Source: Saprospirales bacterium (GTDB lineage: Bacteria; Bacteroidota; Bacteroidia; Chitinophagales; Saprospiraceae). Taken from it: a stretch of 64,000 nucleotides of DNA. The notes beneath the pieces were generated by a model. That model was given only the letters and a program-made list of their open reading frames with translations, did not search any database and was not told where the DNA came from. Both the position numbers and the translations under genes were made by a program. Location of the stretch: contig REEI01000128.1 in NCBI GenBank assembly GCA_007695145.1, positions 1-64,000 of the forward strand, read 5' to 3'. Below are positions 19,821 through 27,478 of the stretch, piece by piece; position 1 is the first letter of the stretch; every line of letters begins with the position of its first letter.

Positions 19821-20123
19821 GACCTAAAATTAGGTTCCAAGTATTTACAATGTATTATTTACCGTTTGTTTAGTCGGGATTGCCTCATAGGATCGAACCC
19901 ATGTAATTACTATTTTTTCGTTACCGAAAAACGCGGTATTGGCTATTTGATTGCTGAGCGAAGCCCTGGAGGCTAGCTAGGTAGTATCAAAGCAAAGTTA
20001 CATGACACTTATGCAGATAGTGTAAAAAAGAGAGATAAGGGCTTTTGTCCTCGAAAGAAGGCTTGACTTGATACTTGCATCGCATTTATACATCGAATCC
20101 TTCGACCCATACATTTACGGTGA

Positions 20124-20151
20124 TTGGTAAAAAGAGCTACGGATACATTTG
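20124..20151 (+). promoter_or_regulatory. Putative promoter of MORN gene 2 (TTGG...TACATTTG)
   Basis: TACATTTG at 20144-20151; conserved with 11526-11555. Confidence 0.5.
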
Positions 20152-20182
20152 TAGTAACGTTTAACAATTAAAACAAAATTTC

Positions 20183-20689
20183 ATGAAAAACTTTAACATT
20201 ATTATTTTGGCTACAACCCTTATCTTTTACTGTCAAAATCTGACCGGCCAATGTTTGGAAGGGGATTGTCTAAACGGCAAGGGAGTTATGTTTGTGGAAA
20301 ACTCAATTGACGAATTCAGTTACCTGAATGATGACTTTAATATTGGGAAATTTAGGGAAAGGGAATCCTTGAAAGAATTATTTTTATATGCCGGATATTT
20401 TAGAAATGGGATTGCACATGGTAAGGGAATAATAATATATGAGAATGGAACGATGAATTACGGGTATTGGGTAGCTGGTTTCCAGCAGGGGAAAGCAATA
20501 TTTAAGAATCCGGATGGGACAAAGCTCTACTGCAATATTGAAAATGGAATACTTCAAGGGGAATCCTACCTCAAAGACTCGAGTGGAAATATAATTTCTT
20601 ATTTGTATTGGAAGGACGACGAATTGACCTATATTGAAGCAGCCTCAGGGTATGAAAGCCCAAACCAACAGAGAACCATTAGTTTGTAA
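20183..20689 (+). CDS. Secreted MORN-repeat protein (copy 2)
   Basis: CLEGDCLNGKGVMFVEN..., YFRNGIAHGKGIIIYENGTMNYGYWVAGFQQGKAIFKNPDGTKLY; paralog of 11587-12027. Confidence 0.85.
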   Translation: MKNFNIIILATTLIFYCQNLTGQCLEGDCLNGKGVMFVENSIDEFSYLNDDFNIGKFRERESLKELFLYAGYFRNGIAHGKGIIIYENGTMNYGYWVAGFQQGKAIFKNPDGTKLYCNIENGILQGESYLKDSSGNIISYLYWKDDELTYIEAASGYESPNQQRTISL

Positions 20690-20762
20690 TTCATAGGATA
20701 TCAAATGAGTTTTGGTCAATTCCTTTACATCCCGGGGTTATTGCTATGATTATTTAGTTCTG

Positions 20763-20792
20763 CCTCCTGAAACCATTCGGGAGGTTTTTTTT
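20763..20792 (+). terminator. Rho-independent terminator
   Basis: cctcctgaa/ttcgggagg stem followed by tttttttt. Confidence 0.75.
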
Positions 20793-20836
20793 ATTCAGAG
20801 ATTTAATTAATTTTACCCTTCATTTACCTTTACTCT

Positions 20837-21547
20837 TTGAATAAATTGAAGATGTTAAACCTTATATTTTACAAAGAAAGAGAAAGTCTAAAGCCAAAGA
20901 TTGCAGATATTCATTTCTCTACCCGAAAGAGACTCAAGTTGCTCTTTCCAACCCATCCGTTAGAGCTCGAAACCTTAATCCAGAAAAAAGAAACAAGAGG
21001 TTTGCTGTGTTATTTTGTTCCTGATCCTAGCAATGAACAGATTTCCTGGTTAAAGTATCACAGCCAATACGATCCTGATTTAAAGATTGCATTGTTTGCA
21101 AATGAGCAGTTTTCTCTAAAAGCCTGGCAGGCAGGCCTGATTCACTTTGAGCCTTATCCCATAATGTCTTCACGCATCATTTTTACGTTTAGAAAATTTT
21201 GTAAACAAACAGAAGAGTTGGGCTCCAGTTATTCTGTACGCAGTCCCGAGGGAGTGTTTAATCTCAAAACGCGCGATATTCATTACATACATGCAGCAGG
21301 GAATTACACCCTTATCCATATGCGAGACGATAAAACTATGGTGCTAACCCGTCAATTGGGAACTTATGCTGACCTCCTTGAGACCGCACCTATGTTTGAA
21401 AGGGTTCACCGCTCTTTAATTCTCAACAAATCAGCCGTACGGGAATGTAGGGATCAAAAATTGCACTTTTTCCACAGTAGAAAACCACTGGCAATCTCAG
21501 CTGCTTTAGAATCAAAATTGAAGAAAATATTGAGTTTTTATGGATGA
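20837..21547 (+). CDS. LytTR-family DNA-binding regulator with degenerate receiver-like N-terminus
   Basis: C-term FNLKTRDIHYIHAAGNYTLIHMRDDKTMVLTRQLGTYADLLE...FERVHRSLILNKSAV is LytTR-like. Confidence 0.85.
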   Translation: MNKLKMLNLIFYKERESLKPKIADIHFSTRKRLKLLFPTHPLELETLIQKKETRGLLCYFVPDPSNEQISWLKYHSQYDPDLKIALFANEQFSLKAWQAGLIHFEPYPIMSSRIIFTFRKFCKQTEELGSSYSVRSPEGVFNLKTRDIHYIHAAGNYTLIHMRDDKTMVLTRQLGTYADLLETAPMFERVHRSLILNKSAVRECRDQKLHFFHSRKPLAISAALESKLKKILSFYG

Positions 21548-22232
21548 AAAGATCAATTTAACCATCGGTCGGGCTGCAAACTGCGAGCTTGTTTTAACTG
21601 ATAAATCGATAAGTAGGATTCATGCCAAAGCCGAAATATACTACTACGATAAAATATTTTTGGTAGATCAGAATTCTGCCAATGGAACTTTCGTCAACAA
21701 TAAACGAATTAAGAAAGCGCAGATCAAAACAACCGATAAGCTGAAATTTGGAGAATACATTCCGGACAATAAGTCCTTTTTTAAAGAGCTCTTCAATCGC
21801 TATAAGAGTAACAAAAATGACTTTTCCAGAGAATACGATCACATGTTAGAGCAGTTCGCCAAATACCAGAAAAAACTCGACGCCTTGCAAGACAATCCCA
21901 AAGGTCCTCTTTATTTAAAACTGGGACTGCTCGCCGGTTTTATAGGTTTTATGATTTTTTTTAGCGATAGGATAGATCAGCGATTTTTCTATCCCATGAT
22001 CATTGGAATAAGCGGGTTGACTCTGTTGGGTGGAATCTTTACCGGTTCAAGAGGAAATCGCAACAAAAAGATAGCGGAACTTAAAATGGATTATGACAGG
22101 GTGCTTCGATGCCCTAAGTGCAATACACCTTTTATAAGTAAACATCTGGTAATGGTTGAGAGAATGTCTGAGTGCAGCAATGACAACTGCAATGCATTGT
22201 ATAAGAAGGATAGGGAGGTTCGTACATTATAA
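21540..22232 (+). CDS. FHA domain protein with TM segments and C-terminal zinc ribbon
   Basis: INLTIGRAANCELVLTDKSISRIHAKAEI...DQNSANGTFVNNKRI; TM helices around LLAGFIGFMIFF; CPKCNT...CSNDNC. Overlaps the upstream gene by 8 nt. Confidence 0.88.
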   Translation: MDEKINLTIGRAANCELVLTDKSISRIHAKAEIYYYDKIFLVDQNSANGTFVNNKRIKKAQIKTTDKLKFGEYIPDNKSFFKELFNRYKSNKNDFSREYDHMLEQFAKYQKKLDALQDNPKGPLYLKLGLLAGFIGFMIFFSDRIDQRFFYPMIIGISGLTLLGGIFTGSRGNRNKKIAELKMDYDRVLRCPKCNTPFISKHLVMVERMSECSNDNCNALYKKDREVRTL

Positions 22233-22277
22233 TCCCGGGTTCATACAAACTCCGGCAAGTGATGACACTCTTCATGC

Positions 22278-22285
22278 TACATTTG
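22278..22285 (+). promoter_or_regulatory. Putative -7 element TACATTTG upstream of GPGG protein 2
   Basis: Matches TAnnTTTG, about 30 nt upstream of the ATG. Confidence 0.4.
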
Positions 22286-22315
22286 GACCATTGAAACAGC
22301 GATAATTAAACTATT

Positions 22316-23221
22316 ATGGATAATCAAGTACAGTCGAAAGACAATTTAAGCAAGAGAAATATCAATGTGCCCATAAAGGGCAAGTTGAGCAAGTTTCTCA
22401 CGGAGAATAGGGGTAAAATTGGGCTTGCAGCCGGGGTCCTTGCCACTACAACCTTTGTATCTGCTAAGAACTTCCAACCAATAAAAAAAGTTGAAGACAT
22501 CAATCCTGAGCTCGCTGTCCTTTCTGATGAAGAAATGTTGGAAGAGGATGGTACTTATTTGAGTATTGAGGTGGGGGAGACTATTTACTTGCCATCCGAT
22601 GGTTTAAGTTTTTCTGATGCCTTTACAGAAGCCAGGGAGAAAATGGGACCTGGAGGAATATTTGAATGGGAAGGCAAGCATTTCAACACCTATTTCGCTG
22701 AAGAATGGGAAGTATTGTCAAAAGACCAAAAAATGGAATTTGCAACCAGGGTCAGTGAAACAATCAGTGAAAAGGACTCAGGCATAGTCGAGGTTGAGGA
22801 TGGTAAGTTAATGACAACTGAGTTTAGCAGTGAAAACATTTTGAAATTGACCTTAGAAAACCCTGAGGTTAGGGAGAGCCTGGAAGCGGTTGAAATTGAT
22901 ATTGAAAATGAGAGTGGTGAAGAAATCAGTATTGAGGTAGATTTTATGATTAAGGAACCCTCATCACCGGAGGAAATCATGAACGCTAAAGATATTTTAA
23001 TCGTCGATTCCCGGGAGGAATATACTGCTGAGGAGTATGAACTCGAAAGTCCTGATGATGATTTCGGTTCTGAAGCTTTATCTTTAAAAGAAGAGGCGAC
23101 CGGACTAGAGTTTGATGATATTCCTGAAAAAAAGGAAGAGAAGAATTCTGAAGAGACAGACAATGAACAATTAGATGATCATAAGGACATTGATGAGTAC
23201 GATGAAAATCCTTTTTTTTAA
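22316..23221 (+). CDS. Uncharacterised acidic protein with predicted N-terminal TM helix and GPGGIFEW domain (paralog 2)
   Basis: ENRGKIGLAAGVLATTTFV plus SFSDAFTEAREKMGPGGIFEWEGKHFNTYFAEEWEVLSKDQKMEFATRVSE; acidic tail. Confidence 0.85.
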   Translation: MDNQVQSKDNLSKRNINVPIKGKLSKFLTENRGKIGLAAGVLATTTFVSAKNFQPIKKVEDINPELAVLSDEEMLEEDGTYLSIEVGETIYLPSDGLSFSDAFTEAREKMGPGGIFEWEGKHFNTYFAEEWEVLSKDQKMEFATRVSETISEKDSGIVEVEDGKLMTTEFSSENILKLTLENPEVRESLEAVEIDIENESGEEISIEVDFMIKEPSSPEEIMNAKDILIVDSREEYTAEEYELESPDDDFGSEALSLKEEATGLEFDDIPEKKEEKNSEETDNEQLDDHKDIDEYDENPFF

Positions 23222-23230
23222 ATCGATAGA

Positions 23231-23788
23231 ATGAAAAAGATTAGGCTTATTTGCCCACATTGTAAAAAGTATTCAAAGCTCAGTAATCCTGAAAGATTTT
23301 TCGGGAAAACCGTGGAATTCACCTGCGCCAATCCGGGTTGCAAGAAAAAGTTTGATCATTTCTTTCAAGAAAAAATGGTTGATGATCCCACCTTTCTCAC
23401 TCTGCATTCGACTACAAAAGTCCAGATGCAGTTAAGAGTAATGGACAATCAAGGAGACCTTGTAAAGATTCTCAACTTAAAACCGATCAATTACGTCCTG
23501 GGGAGGCAGCATTATACTGACATGGATTGTGAGACTATATTATTTGAAGATTCCTTCATATCGAGAAAACACTGTTTATTGCGTTACATAAAATCTTTGG
23601 CAAAGGATGACTTTAGGTTTGCCATTTCGGATCTAAACAGCACCAATAAAACATTTTTAAACAAAACCGAATTAAACCCGGAGGAAGAAATATATCTGGA
23701 TGATGGAGACATCATTAATATAGGGAGGCTGGAGATAGTCTACCGGGAGGTTTCGAATAATTTAAGCGATGAAAGTATTGAGTTTTAA
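23231..23788 (+). CDS. Zinc-ribbon plus FHA domain protein
   Basis: N-term CPHCKK...CANPGCKKKF; FHA-like YVLGRQHYTDMDCETILFEDSFISRKHCLLRY...DLNSTNKTFLNKTEL. Confidence 0.85.
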   Translation: MKKIRLICPHCKKYSKLSNPERFFGKTVEFTCANPGCKKKFDHFFQEKMVDDPTFLTLHSTTKVQMQLRVMDNQGDLVKILNLKPINYVLGRQHYTDMDCETILFEDSFISRKHCLLRYIKSLAKDDFRFAISDLNSTNKTFLNKTELNPEEEIYLDDGDIINIGRLEIVYREVSNNLSDESIEF

Positions 23789-24494
23789 CTTCCAAGGGAA
23801 GCGACCGAGTCAACAGGACCGGATCTGGATATCTGACACAAAGGACCTCTTTGTCATTTGCGATGGAGTAGGTGGAACAGGAGACGGAGCTGCTGCAAGT
23901 CAAATGGTGGTTGATTACTTTCAATTCCATATACAAAGTAATGCTTCCACTGATTTTCCCAGCCAGTTTCCCGGGTTTATGAGGCAATTATTGGAGATAT
24001 TGAGGGATCAGTCCGAAGTGAGGTACAAGAGCTTTTCTACAACTATAGCTCTCGCATATTTTGCGCAACCTTCGATCTATTTTTATCATCTTGGTGATTC
24101 GCGGATTTTCCACATGCAAAAATCGACCGGTCATTACTGGATTTCAAAAGATCATTCGGTCGTGCAGGATCTTTACGAAATCGGTGCTTTGAAAACTGAA
24201 GAGGAAATGAGGCAGCATCCTCTTAGAAACCGTATAACCAAAGCACTAAGCTCTGAACAGGTTCTCTCCGATGAGGAATTCGAATTCAGCAAAAGGACTG
24301 ATATTAAAGCGGGAGATCTGATTTTTATTTGTACTGATGGAGTGCTTGAAAATTACGACAATCAATCGATACTTGATTTATTTATGAGTTCTGGAAAGTC
24401 ACCTGAAGAGGCCTTTACAGGGATAGAGGAAACCAGCAAAACAAAAAGTAAAGATAACAGTAGCTGTGTATTGATAATGTTTGATGAAGAGTAA
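23769..24494 (+). CDS. PP2C-family Ser/Thr protein phosphatase
   Basis: FVICDGVGGTGDGAAAS, YFYHLGDSRIFHM, ISKDHSVVQDL, IFICTDGVLENYDN, KDNSSCVLIMF; overlaps the upstream FHA gene by 20 nt. Confidence 0.93.
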   Translation: MKVLSFNFQGKRPSQQDRIWISDTKDLFVICDGVGGTGDGAAASQMVVDYFQFHIQSNASTDFPSQFPGFMRQLLEILRDQSEVRYKSFSTTIALAYFAQPSIYFYHLGDSRIFHMQKSTGHYWISKDHSVVQDLYEIGALKTEEEMRQHPLRNRITKALSSEQVLSDEEFEFSKRTDIKAGDLIFICTDGVLENYDNQSILDLFMSSGKSPEEAFTGIEETSKTKSKDNSSCVLIMFDEE

Positions 24495-25038
24495 AAATGT
24501 ATTGAGAATAGAATAGCTGTGGCTTTAACAGTCTGATTAAATCTAATAATTATCGGGAATTGTATACTGGATTATTGGTTTTGTCATAAATGTAATAAGA
24601 TATAAAGCGTCAGGTAAATAACTTGTTACCGGCTTTGTAATTAGCTAAGGATCAACAAATTTTTCTGTAGAAATTGAAATTATCCACATGGCAATGAAGT
24701 CATCGGTAAGGGTAATCCTTATGGAGAAAATCTAACTGAAATTGAATAAATAGTTTCAAGGTGTAAAAATCTATGATTCTGCAGAGTAAAAAAATCGTGA
24801 GCGAAAACCAAGGTTTCATGTCTGCGATTAATGGTTTTCACAATGAAAGAAAAAGTAGCGATGGATTCTATCCATCTTTAGATGACCAGATATAGCGAAT
24901 TGTGGAAATTTTGCTGGTGAGGTTATAAAATATACTAAGGATTAACCAGCAAATGTAAATTAGTCCGATTTAGAGATACTTCGTCTCGTGGTAAACAGGA
25001 CATTTAAGTCTTATTGATAATATATAAAAAGGAAAAGC

Positions 25039-25134
25039 ATGAATGATTTTTTTAGAGGAATATTTCAGGGGTGTGGATGTGTTTTTGGGGTGATTATAGG
25101 ACTGATAATTATAGTTGCTATAATCCTCAGCTGA
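25039..25134 (+). CDS. Candidate 31-aa single-TM small protein MNDFFRGIFQGCGCVFGVIIGLIIIVAIILS
   Basis: ATG preceded by A/G-rich aaaaaggaaaagc; strongly hydrophobic; in a non-coding gap and below the ORF-track cutoff. Confidence 0.45.
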   Translation: MNDFFRGIFQGCGCVFGVIIGLIIIVAIILS

Positions 25135-25425
25135 AAGCCATCGGTAAAAGTAAATCACATTTATTAACATAAATAAATGACTATCCGCTTTTATAACTAT
25201 TGCCATACCAAGTAGTTGATAATGGGGCTACTAACAGCCTTTCAAATATGTTGCTCATATAACTTTTATTGAATTTAATGCAGAACTCATCTAGATAATT
25301 TTGGAGGTAGCTTGAATTTATAGAATGATGAATGCCCAAAAGCAATCGCTTAGAATTACTTATAGTTATATGGACCCAGGGAAAATGAATTTTCCGGGCA
25401 TTCAACATTCAACCTTCACCCCCCC

Positions 25426-26274
25426 TCAACAACACCCCCCTCCAGGAATACAAAACGGCTTATCCAGGGGCTTTTCGGCATAAATCGTAATACTGTAAAT
25501 CCCAGGATCGGACCTTTTAAAATTCTCAAGCTCCACGGAATCCAGGTAGCGCCCGAGAATATCGTCGGGAATTACAATTTTTTTCTCCTTTTGTATGCGA
25601 ATATTTTCAAATCCGGCAGCCTGAATGAGCTCCAGGTAATCCTCCCTCTTGATCGCTCCTGATACACAACCGGCATACATCTCAGCGGCCTTGCTGATTT
25701 TCTCCGGTAGAGAGCCTTCCAGTACAATATCAGAAATACTGAAGTGCCCACCGGGCTTCAATACTCTGAAAATCTCTCTGAACACATTGGCTTTGGAAGG
25801 AAGGAGATTCAGCACGCAATTACTCACTACCACGTCTGCTATCTCAGCGCCAACAGGCATATTTTCAATGTCCCCCTCTCGAAATTGTACATTTTTAAAT
25901 CCCAGGCGATCTGCATTTGCTCTCGCTCTATTTACCATCTCAGGAGTGAAATCAATGCCGATCACTTTGCCCTCAGCACCTGTTTGATGTCTTGCAACAA
26001 AACAGTCATTCCCAGCTCCGGAACCGAGATCAATGACTGTATCTCCGCGTTTAATCATAGCAAATTCGGTCGGAAGACCACAGCCAAGTCCCAAATCAGC
26101 CTCCGGTGCATACCCCTTCAAGCTGCCGTAATCATCGGTCATGATGCTGTATACTTCGCCCGAAGAAGTTCCCGCATTACAACAGGATGCTCCATCCATT
26201 TCACTATCATTTAGTGCAATTTCAGCGTACTTTTCCCTAACCATTTTCTTGGTTTCTAAATCCTTGTTTTTCAT
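25426..26274 (-). CDS. arsM: Arsenite S-adenosylmethionine methyltransferase
   Basis: VIDLGSGAGNDCFVARHQTGAEGKVIGIDFTPEMVNRAR..., VVSNCVLNLLPSK, MYAGCVSGA; ArsM-like conserved Cys. Confidence 0.92.
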   Translation of the reverse strand: MKNKDLETKKMVREKYAEIALNDSEMDGASCCNAGTSSGEVYSIMTDDYGSLKGYAPEADLGLGCGLPTEFAMIKRGDTVIDLGSGAGNDCFVARHQTGAEGKVIGIDFTPEMVNRARANADRLGFKNVQFREGDIENMPVGAEIADVVVSNCVLNLLPSKANVFREIFRVLKPGGHFSISDIVLEGSLPEKISKAAEMYAGCVSGAIKREDYLELIQAAGFENIRIQKEKKIVIPDDILGRYLDSVELENFKRSDPGIYSITIYAEKPLDKPFCIPGGGCC

Positions 26275-26295
26275 ATTGATGATTTTATCCAGTTT

Positions 26296-26631
26296 CTAAC
26301 AACAATTGAATCGATTGGCAATATCCTTGAAATAAGTCCTGATGGTCATTTCCCATTCTTCCCACTTTTCCGCATTGATGCAATAGCATACAGAAGTACC
26401 GGTAATTCTTCCTTGAACAATCCCCATCCCCTTTAGCACCTTCAGATGCTGAGAAATAGTGGGCTGCGCCAAACCGACTTCCTCAACAATTTCCCCCGTT
26501 ATGCAACCTTCAGACTTCAGCAGATACTTTAATATGGCAAGCCTGCCGGGATGTCCTAGAACGCGAAACATTTCCGCCAACTCCAACTCTTCCTTTTCAT
26601 ACAAATCAACTCTGGTGATTCCCATAATCAA
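26296..26631 (-). CDS. ArsR-family winged-helix repressor
   Basis: LGHPGRLAILKYLL...GCITGEIVEEVGLAQPTISQHLKVLKGMGIVQGRITG; adjacent to arsM. Confidence 0.9.
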   Translation of the reverse strand: MIMGITRVDLYEKEELELAEMFRVLGHPGRLAILKYLLKSEGCITGEIVEEVGLAQPTISQHLKVLKGMGIVQGRITGTSVCYCINAEKWEEWEMTIRTYFKDIANRFNCC

Positions 26632-27200
26632 TCGTCTTATTTAGTTATTGCAATATTACGATCAATAACACAAACGGAAATCAAATGGTTTTGCTTTAAC
26701 ATTTTATTAACCAGGGTTTATTTTTAAAATAATTGCCATAAAACCAGTTGTTTTTATAGCAATCCAATCCATAATCTTATTGTTTTAATTTGATTATCAG
26801 TGACTTGTACTCGTTCTTTTCATCATTTAAACCCTAATGATACTACAAATTAATTCGAATGGATTGGGTTTTCCCCTAATTTTTGTCATGATGCTTCGAT
26901 AAACGCACAAGTAAAAAAGTAACAAAAAAAATTAAGGCTGTCAAGTACTTGGCTAAATAATGGGATCCACACCTAAATTCTAGCAAACTCAGTTGGTAGC
27001 AGTTCCCTGGTAGTAGCATTTGACCTCATATTTAATCGATTAGCATTTCTTTACACCGTTTATGTTGGGCAGTTGAACTATTATCGCCCTCAGACACCAC
27101 TAATTTTTCAACCCGAAGTATTCATGAAGGTTATAATTGCAAGGCAAGATCGCATCACAAATGCGATGTATTGACCCTGCCGAGCTAGTTACTTGAAACA

Positions 27201-27232
27201 TTCGATTTATTTCATTCATGAAGTAAATCGAA
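27201..27232. repeat. Near-perfect inverted repeat (hairpin/operator-like)
   Basis: ttcgatttatttcat-tc-atgaagtaaatcgaa; 14/15 arm matches plus a G:T; no T-tract follows. Confidence 0.6.
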
Positions 27233-27478
27233 ACTTGATTTATAAACATTCATAAGTGTTGCTATTTCGCTGTGGGAATTTTGGGTACCTAATTCCATTC
27301 AGGCCACTTGATAGCCTTTAAATCACTCATACTGCTTCAAGCTGCGCTCTCCTTGGCAGGGTTGAAAATTTTAGAAAATGCCGAATGAAATAGATTCAAA
27401 CCAATGTGCATGTAGAGGCTTTTGGTGTATTTTTTAATCAGCAGAAATGTTGTAACTTTACAAAACACATTTAAAATT

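Noticed and set aside
19890-19930. Minus-strand atgggttcgatcctat resembling a tRNA T-arm
   Set aside because: Stem pairing poor with a 7-nt loop; no matching acceptor or anticodon arm.
26988-26999. ctcagttggtag, a D-arm-like tRNA fragment
   Set aside because: No acceptor stem pairing, anticodon arm or GTTCRANNC T-arm downstream.
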